Of a DNA stretch of 64,000 bases, positions 48,693 to 62,100 are shown piece after piece (the first letter of the stretch is position 1; each line of letters opens with the position of its first letter). The notes under the pieces were generated by a model. The model was not told where the DNA came from. It made no database searches and worked only from the letters and a program-made list of their open reading frames with translations. The stretch lies in NCBI GenBank assembly GCA_016859345.1, contig CM029124.1:10096501-10160500 (forward strand). The letters run 5' to 3'. The translations under genes were made by a program, and so were the position numbers. Source of the DNA: Istiophorus platypterus (lineage: Eukaryota; Chordata; Actinopteri; Istiophoriformes; Istiophoridae).

Positions 48693-51600
48693 AATAACAA
48701 ATAAGAATTAATATGTAAATGGAGCTTGAATATGTAAATTAACACTGAGGGATGTGTGTGATTTTTCTCTCCCACCTAAACACATTCACATACGTGCACA
48801 TAAGCACACACACACGTATGGCATACCAGGGCATATCCAGTCCTGTTCGGTCTGACTACTCTGTCTCACACAGACTGGAGTAAATATCCTGACCCGGGCC
48901 CCTCAGGGCAACAGCACCAGAGACCAATGTGAGCTTTTCAAGGTTCCTAATTCCATGACTTCTCCATGACCTTACAAAATGTATTTGAAGGGCTTTGATC
49001 ACCTGAGCTATTATGCCTCCCCTCTTTATTAATGTTTAATGAAGGGTTCGATCAGTCAGGTATCCAGTACACAGTGGACTTGCTGCAGAGAAAAATTGCC
49101 ATAAACTGCTTTGAAAGTGTGTGAAAAACATGCTGGTAATATCAGAATTTATTTAAGAAATTCTTATACTGCTGAATCTGTGTCGAGAATCTATCAAATT
49201 CCCTTTCTACGTGTAAAAACATCTCATATTTTCCTAAGGTGCACAGTATAGAATCACACTGCTGAGTTAAAGCTCCTGAGAGAAATGCTGGATGTAGTGT
49301 GTGCACACAGCTGAACAAAGCCTTGTCAGAGTTTATAAGTCTGACAGGTTCAGTATGAGAAGAAGTAAACAAGACTGACTGAACATATAGCAGTATTTCC
49401 TAAACAGAAATCATAATCTACAACTTTATGAATATCAAAAGATATCGTATCATTTCTAAAAAGAAAAAAAAATACTAAGTTAGATACCACGTGACGTAGA
49501 AGTACAGATGTGGATATACGGTATTATTATGGTACCTGGATATTTTCTATGAAAGGTTTGAATTTAAATGTATTTTTCATGATCAGTATACTAGACTTAA
49601 ACTAATCTCTGTATCCCAGTGTTTCATTTAGATGTGCCTCTGTTTTATTCTTGTTATAATTTTGTGAATTGATATTCATTACATATGCTTTTTCTGACAT
49701 GGCATTGTGTATGCTTTGTGGATGCATTTTATGACTCTGCCTTGCAAGTAAAAGAAGAAAAAGTTAAAGAATCATGATATTCTAGATGCAGCGGTCTCAA
49801 TTTGTATTTATCCACTGCATATAGAGCTTTGGAGGAAAAAAAATGCTCTAACTAATCTGCAATGCCTGATAATGGCCAGCAGAGAGCAAAGTTGGATAAA
49901 TACCACTCAGTGTAATGGGAATAATATCTGCAGTCAACCTTCTCTGCTTCCACGACCTCCCTGGGTTGTTAAGGTTAGAATGAAGTATCTGTGACACAGG
50001 TCACAATTCCTCAAAGGGCCAGCGTGATTAAATCTAACTACCTATTTCCCTGTGTATTTGGGGGATTAAAATAGCTGCCTGTCACCAGTAAACTACACCC
50101 ACTGGACCAGCTTTCACGTCAGGGATTTTCTGAATGTGTTGGTTTCTACAGAACTGACAGAACAACAGATGGGAAACATGGTAAAAGATTGATGTAGAAG
50201 ATGCGGGTCTGTCTTTGGACTGACTCCTGGGAGACTAATCTGATCTCAAAGAGCCAGAGTGTGGATTGCGTGCTGTCGTAATCAGGGTTTATATCACACT
50301 TCTACAACTTCCAGGACTTTTCTATCATGTGACCTACAGCAATTGCTGTGCTGTTGTTATTATTGTGGTCTCACAGCAGAAATGAAACCTTCTGATTCAT
50401 GGTCTGTTGGGCAGATGGATGATATATTCCTTACATAAATTAATTTCTTACTTCTTCTTTCCCAGGATTTCTGGTATTTCAGCTATTCTTACCGCTGAGT
50501 GGATCCGGTGTAGTGCAGTTCTTCTTTTGTTTGCCTCGATCCTCCCTGAGGCCCTGCACCAGGTCTTGATTAGAGTCCTGCAGCGCTCTCCTTCTCCTGG
50601 CCCTTTTCTCCAACCTCTTCACCCGACCCTGAGATCGACTGATGAAGTCAGGCCTGAAGAGCTCCAAAGCCTCCTGGGGTGGGGAGAGGGATGAATACAG
50701 TAAGCTGCTTGTTGGTGGGAAGATACAGTACAACTCACAGACACTAATCCTGAGGAAAGAGAAAAAAAATCTCCATTGGGTTAGAATCTATTCTGAAAAT
50801 ATCCTTAATCTATTCCTTAACCTTGGAGAATCCTCTTCACAGCCTTGTAATAGCTGGGAGGTGTGGGCATCATGGTCATATTATACTCAGCTTTAGTGGG
50901 GATAAAGGTAAAAGAGCTTTACTCACAAGGGGAATCCGAATCCTTTAGAAATCCTTGCAACCCTCTCTGGTTTTTTACCCCTCAGAAAGCTGAGATAAAA
51001 CTCATTAAATTAACAGGATAGAAAGGAAAATTGGAATAAAATTAAAAGATGAAGAAAGGAAAAAGGGAAAATGGTGTGACAATTAAAATAAAATAAAAAA
51101 AAAAATCCCCCTCTACTTGGCAGACATTTTGTCAAACACCATCTTCGAGCAAAAAAAAATAAAGTTGCTCCAAATGTTAAAATCACCCCTCAAGAAATGC
51201 CTCTGTTGTTATGATAATAATCTAAATATTCGTCTAGAAATAGTCTAACACATTATCTCTGACATTATAAAGGTTCAATGTGGCCCATACATTGCACTTT
51301 TCTTGTGCTTTTCTGGGCTGCCCTCAGTCTTGGTTCTGTACTTTGTGGAACCATTACTTGTTGCTTTCGCATCCTCAGTTGGCTCCATTGATTATTTGAG
51401 GAATGATTAGAAATTTGAAAATCAGTTTTTCATCTGGCAATTTTATACTATAGTGTTATGTATAGCACATAAATAAATAGTAAAAAACTTTTCATAGAGC
51501 GGTTTTGACAATAAATAAATGAATGAAAATGAAAATAAATAATCAGCTCAAGATGATCGTTTACCGTTTTTTCCAGTGTTTTCAGTCAAATCTCTTGGCC

Positions 51601-54600
51601 TTTATCAGAAAATGGAGTTTGCTCCTTTTTCCATCAAGATGTTTCAGGTGTGATCATGTTACCTAAGAATCAAAAGTAGAATTCATCCTTGGACAGGTAA
51701 CGAACTCCCCACCTGTATCTTGGGACCAAATTTTCACATTTGGGTCACGTGATAACACCCTAACCATTTCCATAACAACCGAACCAACTCCATCTACAGA
51801 TGAAGGCAATGAGATGTACCTAAAAGAGAGACTTTTTTTTTTTGGTCAAACCGCTATTTGCAATAATGATATCTAGTCAATAATAATCAATTAGAATAGG
51901 CTCAAAGTCCAGTTTGTTTTGGTGCACTATACAGTATTTTTTCCTATTGTGTAGTATATTTCTTAACAAAATGGAATTATAGAGGTAGTAGAAATGTGGC
52001 TCCTACTTTGAGGCTGAGAGTCTTGGCTGTGCTTTCCAGAGAGTCTGCCTTCAGTCGGGAATGATAATAACAGGTCTTCTCCAGAGCAGAGTCTTTTTGA
52101 GGTTCTGTGGAGGAGCCGTGTTCTTCTGGTTCCTCTGTGTTGTCACTCAAAGTCTGTTTGCTCCATGTTCTGGAGTCCACTTAAGAGACACAGAGAGGAG
52201 TGAAATGTGGGAAATTTAGTATGGTAAGTCACCTCATTCCAAAAAAAAGTGGATTAGATGGCAGGAGCAAGACCTTTTTTCCAGGGCAGCCATCATAGGG
52301 AAAAATAATCTGAAGCTGATGTGTGTTTTGCAGCTTCCGATGTACACTGTTGCTGTTTGGTGTTCTATAAAACACATAGATGTACTGTAATCTAGACGAC
52401 TGTATTCTTCCACTCTCAGGCTGAGTTAAAGTTACAATTTTCACGTTCTTGAGTTCCATCTAAGCTTTTATGATTTGGTGGAAGAGGAAGATGAACAGAC
52501 CTCGACCTGACCCTAACGCACTCCCACGCACACACCCACACACATCCTGCCCCCACTACTAATAGAAAGAAAAAACCCAGAAGGTACATGAGTGTGGCCT
52601 ATGAATAATGTAAAAGATGACAGTGCATCCATCCTGCACCTGTAACCCCATTCCTCTACCTTTTACGGAGTATATATCTCCTTTGAATACCCTGCCATGA
52701 CCATGCAGCGTGTAGACAGAGCATCATCACATGCTTTGGGAAGCACACGCAAAAGAGTGATGTTGCCGGTCTGTTTTTACATTAAATGTCAGGCCCTTTG
52801 GGTCCTGGAATAAACAAACTGAACCAGTGAAAAAAAACAAAGTTTAACCGAAAACGCACAAAAACACAGGGGGGAAAAATGTATGGGAGAGTCCAAAAAA
52901 TAAAGAGCGAAGAGAGTTGCTTAATAATTAAAAAGTGTCGTTTGTGCTGGGACAGCATGGAGGGCGGGTATATAAGACTCTGAGTTTGCCTCAGGCAGAG
53001 GCAATTTAGATTAAGTTTTTTTTTTTCCTGACGGCTGTGACATTGACAGTACTGTACAGGCCTCCTCATGTAATGTACAGTAGCCACACTGTATATTCTG
53101 CATGGAGTCTTGTGGCCCGCTGCTATATTGGTACATTCACTTAGCTGGCCCTTGCAACCTCCTTTATCTTACATCCTGGGAGAGATTCTCCAAAATCATG
53201 CAAATGTAGCCTATCTTTAGACTTGCAACTCATTGTAATATATGCAGTAGCAGTTGCTAACTTTACATTTTATACAGAAGTGTTGGAAGTCAGAGGAGGA
53301 TAAATGAGAGTGTTTTTTATTTGAATCCGCAGTTGAACTGGGTATATGCATGTACCAGCTGGGATTTAGTTTTTGAATGTACAGTAGGAGAAGTGTGGTG
53401 GGTAGGTGTGGGTTTATTAACAATGCATGAGTTATAAATCAAAAGGTGAGAGGCAGAGTGAAAAAAAAGAGACTCTCCACCTTCTAAGACCACCCTGGCA
53501 CCACATTCAGCTTGCTGTTACGCCTCAGAAATGTGATCGTATCTACAATAACTTTAGAATATACGAGCTACTGAAAGGAATATACAGATCAGTTGGCGTT
53601 CATACTTTAGATTTTCATTTCTAAAGCAAGGTGAAGAAATTCATACCTGCGCCAATATTGAAAGTGTACTGCCTGTGCCTGAAATTGCTCCAAGAAGGCA
53701 AGGCTGCCTCATCTGCATTCTCCTTCTGCCTGCAGGCCTTTGTGTTTGAGGGGCTCGGCCCTCTGAATGACAATAATCCAAAAGTAGAGCTGTGGTGCTG
53801 TGTGTCTGAATCATCAGCCTTGTTGTCTATCTGCTTGACCTCACGGCCTTGCTGCTTTGACAGAGGGCCTCTGGAGTGACCCAAACCGCTCTCCTGGCTC
53901 TTGCGTTTGTTACCGCCCAACATGGCTGCTCTGGGTCTCCCGTGACCCCTGTTTGTTTTGGCTGGTTTATCATCTGTAGAGGATCTGCAGCAGAAGGAGC
54001 CACCAAGGCGAACGGACAAGGTGGACCTGTACAAAAATGATTGACCTGTTTTTTCTCCCGCTAGTTTCACAAGGGAAATAGAAAGTGACTTGTCCAAAAA
54101 CAAAACAGAGGTAGTGGACCTCAGAGGCACCTCGCGATGGATACAAGCCCGGTAAGAAGGCTGTGAGGATAAGTTCATTAATGAGCCCCCTAACACGTCT
54201 TGCTGTCTGTTGCCCTCTTTGTAGCTCAGTCTGTGTTGTACAAGTTGCACTTTCCTCTCTCCTGGATCGCTCACTAGCAATCTTTCGGCTGGTGAGAAGG
54301 CCTGTCTGAACTCATTTGGTGTCACATTGGCAGGATTCTGTTTGCATGTATCCAGTTGGGAATTTGAGACTCTCATTGTGCTCGCTGGTTGGGTGAAGGC
54401 CCTTCTCCCAAAACGTCTCTGGTAGCCGTGGTGAAGTTGATACCTTCCCAGGTCGTGTTGGATGTGATGGATACGCAGGGTCCCTGGAGGTGGAAAGTGA
54501 TGGCAAAACCTTCTGAGCTGCAATGGTGATGGAAGAAAATGTTGCCTTTGGACTTCTTCCTAATACATCTGGGACATTTGCAGTCCTGACAGTTGGAAAG

Positions 54601-54750
54601 TCCACTGCATGATCCACTATCTGCAGTCTGAGAGTAGGCGGGCTGTGTTATTGCTCCAAGAGACACACTCTCCTTCTCCTCTTGCCCCTGCCACACACCC
54701 CATGACAGGGCATTCCTGTGCAGTGAAGCAGTAATATCTTTACTTGAGGC
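45848..54750 (-). CDS. c10orf90: C10orf90 (FATS)-like protein with C-terminal ALMS motif
   Basis: C10orf90/FATS is described as a tumour suppressor that acts in p53 and p21 control. Its ALMS motif is shared with the centrosomal proteins ALMS1 and CEP295. Exons 53647-54750, 52007-52179, 50493-50673, 48571-48634, 47909-48008 and 45848-45877 join in phase. From the ATG at 54376 they encode 425 residues. The ALMS motif begins at about residue 297 (TLSLKEALELFRPDFISRS), continues NLFKPRERSISGREM and RIYNKLPEVTKKKEEEKK, and ends NRLRAEVFKKKLLDQILQR before the stop. Residues 1-243 are Ser- and Arg-rich and probably disordered. Position and strand next to ADAM12 match human. The N-terminus is unsettled because three frames open in turn upstream of 54376. 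Confidence 0.8.
46683..46718. repeat. (CA)n microsatellite
   Basis: About 17 CA units in the last intron of the c10orf90-like gene. Confidence 0.9.
47909..48008 (-). CDS. c10orf90: c10orf90-like exon: ALMS motif, Lys/Glu helix
   Basis: 100 bases: one base completes Arg383, then 33 codons (IYNKLPEVTKKKEEEKKRAV, then TNRLRAEVFKK). This is the best-conserved part of the ALMS motif. Acceptor GTGTCTGTAG, donor AAG|GTAGAG, phase 0. Confidence 0.93.
48571..48634 (-). CDS. c10orf90: c10orf90-like exon: ALMS motif middle
   Basis: 64 bases, residues 363-382 with a split codon at each end (NLFKPRERSISGREMQLRSR). Donor GACG|GTGAGT. The acceptor (GTCCTAG) has no normal pyrimidine tract: a long TG repeat lies about ten bases upstream instead. 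Confidence 0.88.
48643..48690. repeat. (CA)n microsatellite next to a splice acceptor
   Basis: About 23 CA units on the plus strand (TG on the transcribed strand), ending about seven bases before the acceptor AG of the exon at 48634. Confidence 0.92.
50493..50673 (-). CDS. c10orf90: c10orf90-like exon: ALMS motif core
   Basis: 181 bases, residues 302-361 plus one base. Starts EALELFRPDFISRSQGRVKR, the diagnostic ALMS signature, followed by a basic, probably helical stretch (KRARRRRALQDSNQD). Acceptor CTCCCCACCCCAG, donor AGCG|GTAAGA. Confidence 0.92.
52007..52179 (-). CDS. c10orf90: c10orf90-like exon: Glu-rich linker into ALMS motif
   Basis: 173 bases: two bases complete Val244, then 57 codons (DSRTWSKQTLSDNTEEPEEH and on to TLSLK). 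Acceptor GTCTCTTAAG, donor AAA|GTAGGA, phase 0. The last residues begin the ALMS motif. Confidence 0.85.
53647..54750 (-). CDS. c10orf90: c10orf90-like large exon (5' coding limit uncertain)
   Basis: Acceptor TTTTCATAG precedes 54750; donor GCAG|GTATGA follows 53647. From the ATG at 54376 the frame is open to the donor (243 codons plus one base), with the protein-like stretch REVPLRSTTSVLFLDKSLSI in the middle. Upstream, a second frame (about 54650-54312) carries KATFSSITIAAQKVL, and a third starts at the acceptor (ASSKDITASLHRNALSWG). A small intron (donor GGGAAG|GTATCA near 54452, acceptor TTCAGACAG near 54303) would join the second frame to the first in phase. Confidence 0.7.
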
Positions 54751-55676
54751 CTATGAAAAGACAGAGAAAAGAAAAAAAACCTCATATCCATGTTCAACTG
54801 ACTTCTCTGCAAAGATTCTATAACTAAAATGAAACCAGGAGATACTGCAAATATAAAGATATCAACCACTGGGATGTGACTGGAAGGACTTGTTATCTGC
54901 TTTATTGCTCGAATTGATTGGCAGCACTTGGGGACAAGTTATCCACAACATTTAAAATGAACAATCTAGATTTGTCATTAAAAAAAAACACAAAACAACA
55001 CAACAAAAAAAACAATTCCTCCTTTTTTAAAAAAAAAAGAAAGAAAAAAAGTAGATACTATTATATCCCTAACTTTCTGCTGCTTTTGTACCTTACTGGT
55101 CAACATTTTTTTTCCCTCCTTGTTTTCAGGGCAAACAGCAAAACATACTCTTCAAACAAACTTGTGTGTTAGCTCACATTCCAGAGACCTAAATATCAGG
55201 AGTGTTTTACACAAATATAATTTGGCTTGATGAATAATTTTGTCTCATGTTTGAATGTTACTGTGAACCAGAATAATGGGAATCTGCAGACATTACCTAA
55301 TTAGATCAGAGATCTAATATCTTCTCATTATTGAACAAACAGTTTTTTGTTGCATTTTCAGATACTGAGTCATTTTTACACAACATGTGTTTCCTCTTTT
55401 TTGATGACAGTGAAAAAGATTTCCGTTTCAAATAGCCGTAATAACAACCTTTTTTAAGGCATTCTGAGAAAATGTAAAAATGTGGTTTTTATTCCATTGT
55501 ATATCTCCTTCCTTCAGGCAAAACCGTTTTGATTTTCAAGTAAAAAATAGTAGTTCAGAGTAACTGATCACAGAGTGCAGCAGTCTATCCACCCGGTATT
55601 TGCAGAATCACTGTTTAGTAACTTTCCAGGTCATAAGACCTTGGGTAAACAAATAAGTATGCCCAGAGCTGTTTAC

Positions 55677-55716
55677 CTCATTGATGCTCGGTGTCAACAG
55701 GCTTAGGAACCTCCAT
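55677..55716 (-). other. possible upstream exon of the c10orf90-like gene
   Basis: Acceptor GGGTTTCACAG directly followed by ATGGAGGTTCC, and donor AATGAG|GTAAAC 40 bases on. The ATG frame stops after 12 codons (MEVPKPVDTEHQ), so as a coding start it fails. As a leader exon it would carry a short upstream open frame. One other frame runs through and joins the first frame of the next exon, but without a Met. Confidence 0.25.
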
Positions 55717-56072
55717 CTGTGAAACCCAATGACAACCACCAGCCGTCTTCTACTTTTTCATCCGCTGTTCACAAAACAAAAAGAAACATGTTGTAGGTTA
55801 GTGCACTGCAGCATCTGATTTTAACCAGGCCCCAAATACACCATACATCATATAAAAAAGAAGTCCACTTCAAAGGCATACTCCTCAACTTGAAACACAA
55901 TTATCAAACTTACCTACTAATCACAAAAGTACAGCTATTTTCTCAGTGAAAATAGTCTTTCTGTTAACACCTCACTATTGCATTTTTCTCTGCACTTTAT
56001 CATTCCATCATTTATTTAACGCTTTAGTTTAAAGCCATGTTAATTCCCACCTATCAGCACCCAAAAGAAAAA

Positions 56073-56135
56073 TCTCTCTCTCTCTCTCTCTCTCTGTCTC
56101 CCTCTCTCTTTCTCTCTGTCTCTCTGTCTCTGGCT
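56073..56135. repeat. (TC)n microsatellite
   Basis: CT-rich tract with CCC and TTT interruptions. It accounts for the open frames seen on both strands here. Confidence 0.85.
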
Positions 56136-59100
56136 GTGTGCTCCTCAGCTCAGCTGATGATGACTCTCCTAACGTGGTTATCTGCCTTGCTCGGAACATT
56201 TTGGAATCTCTTAACACTCAACAATGGCTTCAACATTTACGTCTATTGTCTCCGAAGGCATAGGACGGGGCTTGTTGATTCATTTTATCCACCCCTCAGT
56301 ATAAGTCAGTTTTTTAACATGATACACCCAGTGCACTGCTCTCGACTCAGCTGGTACAAAGCCTTATGTAGCTATTACAGTCAATAAAACAAATGGTTGT
56401 ATAATTTACTCTTTAAATAAACTTGTCAGGCATGCAGAACATTCATTATGTCTTATTCAATGTCATGGTGAGACCTGGCAAATTGAAGTCATGTAGTTGG
56501 CCTGCTAAGATATTTGCACAAATGGTACAGTGCATATAATACAAGAAAAGTAATTATGTTTACCCTATGTGCTCAACTTTGAGGTGAGTCACATGGGACA
56601 GGACAGCAGACTGGAATAACAACACGGGAATTTAGATATTCATTGTTTCACTCCATTTTTACTTTGATTTATTTTCATCCGGCAGGCAAGAGTCATTGGA
56701 GGAAAAACAACATTTTTATTATGTTTCACTCTACAAAACAGGGGTATATAGGAGTATGTTTGTGTGAGAGAAAAGGTTTCTGATCAGGGACCCTGAAGGA
56801 CTTCAGGCTTAAAATAGGGAATTAAAAAAGAAAAAAGAAAAAAGAATGAACTCTGAATCACTGGAAACAGAAGGTGACAAAGAGACTTTCAACTAAAGAC
56901 AGATATATTTTTTAACATCAACCACAGTGTATACCTTAGTATGTACAGCATATGAAAGAAATGCTAATCAAGGGTACTATAGGGTTCATATGGGTAATTG
57001 ACCGAGTAGATTGTATAGGTTTTTCTATATTTTTGCATACGATATAGCCATACAGACAGGTCACAAATCAAAGGATGAACCTGACTAAATGAATAGGTAA
57101 ATATAATGAATACAGATGCTTCCATATGGGGAATGAGTCACCACTGTGTTTGTGTGCTTATGTATGAAAATAATGTGAATCATGCTAGGGTCTACACAGC
57201 TACCAGATCTTAAAACACTAAATGAGAATTTCTTTTGGAAGGACGTTGTTCATCCCTTCAGAGTTCAGAGACTCTTTGATGCCATGTGACGTCAAAGATG
57301 TTCTGGAAATTTTTACTGGCTTAATGCCTTAATAACAAAAAATACAATATTGGTTGCCCCTTTAGTTTATCATCCATCTGTATACACAGCACTGTTTGCA
57401 GGAGCAGTCTCCTTCACTCCACCCTTCTTCATAAACTTTTCGTAAACACTCCACTCATGATGTGACTCAAATATAAAGGGGCGCACATGAAGACAATAAG
57501 AACTGTTAAAGTTTAAGTTAAGTGATATTTTATATTTTTCACACTGTCAACAAATCCTGTGAAAAGAATGAATTCAACAATAAACTGATCCTCCTAACAA
57601 GCATTTTCCATGTAGCCGAAGCCTGATGTCAGGCATTCCCTTGTGTTCTAGAGCTCCATTGTTGTCTCAATTAAAACACATCAGTGAGGTGCACTGGTGC
57701 AGTGTTTGACATGTTCTTTCATTATGATGAACGTGGGCACTTTAGTTTATTGAGGTTATCCCACATACACCTCCCTGCTGCAGACACTTGCTAGCCTACA
57801 TGTGAACCTTCTAGCATACATGGCTTAAAATGGTCCAAAACAAATGCTCTATTCACACCTGTTTGAGTAACAATTGCTCAAAACTACAGCACCCAGGTGT
57901 TTTTTTTTTATTTGTAAATTATTTAACCTTTTTCATAAATGAAATTGTGTATTTATGGCTATTTGTTGAAAGATTTATGTCATTGGTAGGAACAAGCCTG
58001 GGGCTCAGAGCCACAGATTTAAAATTGGAGAAAGTCATATTGTTAGTTTAGATACTGTGCTTGGCTTCGTTTAGAAATTCATCAAAAGTAAACGTTATGC
58101 ACCTCCAACCAACAGGTCTGTGAGACACAGAGAAAAAAATACGCAATATGTGTATGTCAGAAAAATGGAAAACGGTGTGTTTGTTAGGGACAGATAAGGT
58201 GACTGCATACACAGAGTGAACAGGGTTTTTACTTGGCTGATGTGACCGTGTGCTTATTGTTGCATACATGGAGACCAGGGACTGAGTAAACCTTTGTGGT
58301 CCTGACAGTGCCAGGAACAGAGAAGGAGGCCATGGGACCTACAGCTGGTTAGGAAGCAGACGGGCTGTGCAGAGCTGTGGGTATATGAGAGATAAAAACC
58401 CGTCAGCACAGCCAGTGTCGAAATGAGGCTCACTGAGGGGATCTCTTGGACAAAATGCTGGTATTCAGATGTGTCGTATGCGCTGGTGTCGGCAAGGGTT
58501 TATTTTTTTGCCATGGACTCTTATCATCTTATCATCCTGGCCCTTTACTTTGTGCACACAGTGTCTTTTATTTCCCTGCACACTGTCCTTTCTACTACCC
58601 CATTCAGCCGCTTTCTGGTGAAAAGAAAAAGCCACCTAATGATCTTGAAATTACCACTTGAATGAGAAATATTTATCTCCATGTGTCATTTTCAAATATG
58701 CTCTTGGTTAAGGTAAAATACTTTCTGAACACATGCCTTATTGTTCAGTCAGTCATAAGGATGACGTATATGTTGCTTGTCATGAGCTGCAGCAGTCCTC
58801 TAATGGTCCTGACTGTTGGTCACTGGAATGTGATCACATGGGGCATAATCTGTTTGAATTCACAGTAGGAAAACATACCAGTAGCATCAAGGGTTATTTG
58901 TACATATTCAACATTTATCCCCACCTGAAACACACCTGGAACAAACTATGAATGCTCTACACATGAGCATTGACTGCCTGCTAGTGCTACATCTGCAAGT
59001 GCAATGAACAACTAGAATAACCTGTATCTTTTTATATCTTTGGCGTAAATGCAGCAATTTTTCATCCTAGCATTTTTCTCTACCATTTTTTTATTTATTT

Positions 59101-62100
59101 TTTCCGAGAGGAATACTTGACATACTTAATCAATTAAATAATTTGACATAACTTTCTGCTAAAAACAGAAAAAAAGTATTACAGAGAATAAAATTAGATG
59201 CATAATGCTGAACTCTGCTGTCCAGCCTCTATTGTACATTTTGTGGAGCCTTCTTACCTCATAAAGCAGGGAGTCCAGCCAAAGGCATCACCTATTGCAC
59301 CTTTCTTTAAAACAAATATATTCCCTTCTTTCAACAGAGGCCCCGGTGTCAGCCCTCCTGCCATCAGCCAGTAGTATAACAGATCCTGGCAGTCACCAGG
59401 TAGCCGAGAGGGCTCTGCGGTGTTTTCTCAAGCCCCAGGGGAAACTACCCTCAGCTGACAGGGGATCAAGGAGCAAGGAGCATAAAACTGAGTCAATATG
59501 TTTACGCAAATTACCCTGTGAGCTTACCTTAGCCGCAAATGCAAATGAAAGAGAGGGCGAGTCTCTGTCCTTGGTAGAACGTTAACGCTCTGGTGGACAC
59601 ACTTCAGTGGATCTTGATCTCATTAATTTATTCTCTAAGCAGGCCTATGGTTTAGTTACGCTGGTTTAAAAAAGAACAAAACATGCAAACAAACAAAAAA
59701 ATTTTATACCCATCAGGGACCTCAGAAGCTTCCAGCAGTACCCTAAGCCTTGTCCATATGAGTTGAGCCCCCCTGGCTAGGCAGCTCAGCGAGGCTGTCT
59801 ACTTCGGACTTCTCTCCTCCCCTGTCCCAAGGGTCTGGGCTCAGGTAGCAGGACAGGTGACTGGGATTCAGGTTTCAGGACTTGCATCAAAGCTCCTCAC
59901 TGCACAAAATATTATTGGAGTTAGAGGTTCACAGAAGTTCCAGCAGTTGCCTTGCTGACATGCCAAAGACAGAAAGAATGGGAGAAAAAAATATATATAT
60001 AAATAAACAGAGAGAATGAGAGAGATGTGAAATAGAAAATACAGCTGTTTGCACCTGCTTTTACTCTTTTCAGTGCTTACTCAAACCAGCACTTTACAAA
60101 GATGTTTTCCCAGCACTTTTGAGAAGACACATACATCTTCCCGGAATAGGCAGACCTGGATCTGGACAAAAGAACAGAGCAAAGGCAAAACTATAAATAA
60201 ATGTCTAGATATGGTACAGTGCTGGATATTCAACTTATTGTTTCTTCACCTCTAAGAGACTCAGCCAAAGCGGGGTAGCTTTAAAATAGAATACAGTAAA
60301 TTCACACTTTCTCAATGATAAATTACCCAGTTCCTCGACTAAAACAGTAAAAACACTGAGGTATATTTCACTCTTGTCATTACTCATGAATAAGTGGTTA
60401 TGCTGATATGAATGCTGAATGAAGCAAGGTAATGTTCAATGACTTACATCTCTAGCTATTAATCTGAGGGATATGCTGTTGCACTATTAAAATGTATTAA
60501 CTACACCATAGGTATACACTGATCATTTTATAGTCTTGCAGAGCAGATAGGATATTTTTGCTCTCCATTGTGAATAGAAAGCTGTTTTCTTTAATGGTAC
60601 TATTTGTCTTTATAACCTAGTATGTCAAAGTTTATTAATGCTGTATTCCTTTTCATATAGTAGACTGAGTAATGTATGGACATGTCTTTAATAAATACTG
60701 TGAAATGAGTCACAGTTATAGAAACTGATCTGCTCGTAATGTTATACATAGACCATGTTTAATTTTTGATTCATACTGTAAACATGTACATAACCCTGTT
60801 TAAACATAATTCATACAATAAAAGACTCAGGATATCAAAAGTTAAAATATGGAATAGTTTCTTCACCTGAAAATAACTGATAAATGAAATAGTGTAATTA
60901 TTGAACCATTCCTCAGTTCCCCAAAACATTAAATGATTAACATTCTGTTGAATTATATCTTTGTAAATAAAGCATTTATACATTAAATGTGATGTAACAG
61001 TTACAAGACAGTTTATTTCCCCTCATTTACTGTTGACTAGTCTATATTTGCTTTATTTCAATGTAGTAAAAATGGACTTACTCAGCAATTCTGTCATCTG
61101 GAAATTGCTTGAAAGCTTTTCTTGTTCTCTTTGTAATCCTTCAGTTTGCTCTTTGAAGAAAACTGCAAAACCATTGTTGCAGTTGTCCAGCTTCACTGAA
61201 GTTGAGCCGAGCCAAGTCATCCTTGTACATCTTCAACCTTAACCTTTAAAACCATCTTATTCCTGCTTGAAGTTATGCTACAGATTGATGCAACTCACAG
61301 TATCTTGTTTAATAAACACAAACCTTTACCTTTGACCTTAAATATCATACTCTGAGGACTCTGAGAAAACTGAAATAGGATTTTCTCACCTTCCCTAAAG
61401 ACATGTCTATTCCAAGCTCATCCTATCAAAATTCTAATGTTGTACAGTACGTTCACCATAAGTCTCCCAGCAGTGTCGCTTTTCATTTGATTGCCTAAGT
61501 TCTAAGTGTCAAGGGGATTTGTGCAATCAATAGTAAATGAATAAATATTTTTCATAAATTTCCATTAGACAAAATCTTTTCTCGCTTACCCTAAGCATCC
61601 CTTTGCTTACACGAGAAACACCATGTCTACGTTTTTGTCAGTGTTTTTAACACCAGCATAATTGGATTTATCATTCACAACTTGTTTTCTTGGAAGAGTT
61701 TACAAATGCAAATCTGGATCATAAGGTAACAGAAATGCCGGCTTCATCCAATCCCAGATGACCAGCTTCTAATCACTGGAATGCGGCCTGTTTTCTGCCC
61801 TGAGGTCTCTTTAGTTACCTTTGTTACTTAAAGCACCCCCACATGTACAGATGATATAACATGCACTGGAATAAACAATGAAAAGGTTATATATTCAATG
61901 TCATCTACAATCATTGCATCCATGTGTAGAATTTACAAGTGATTCCATGGCTTTTAAAGTTTCCACAAACTGCTTAATTGTGGAAATTCAACATCTGCAG
62001 TATTGGATTTTATAGGACAAAAGTAACCAATTGGCTGAGTCAGAGTATAGTTCCATCTAAGAGGTTTCCAGTTAAGGTCCCCATGTCCAGTAAACCCAAT

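Noticed and set aside
56029..56387. Open frames on both strands around the TC microsatellite
   Set aside because: Produced by the repeat (SLSLSL and EREREREs); no splice or homology support.
59295..59585. 96-codon plus-strand frame after a good acceptor near 59337
   Set aside because: Could be a DOCK1-side exon by synteny, but the peptide is unlike DOCK1 and no convincing donor keeps it open.
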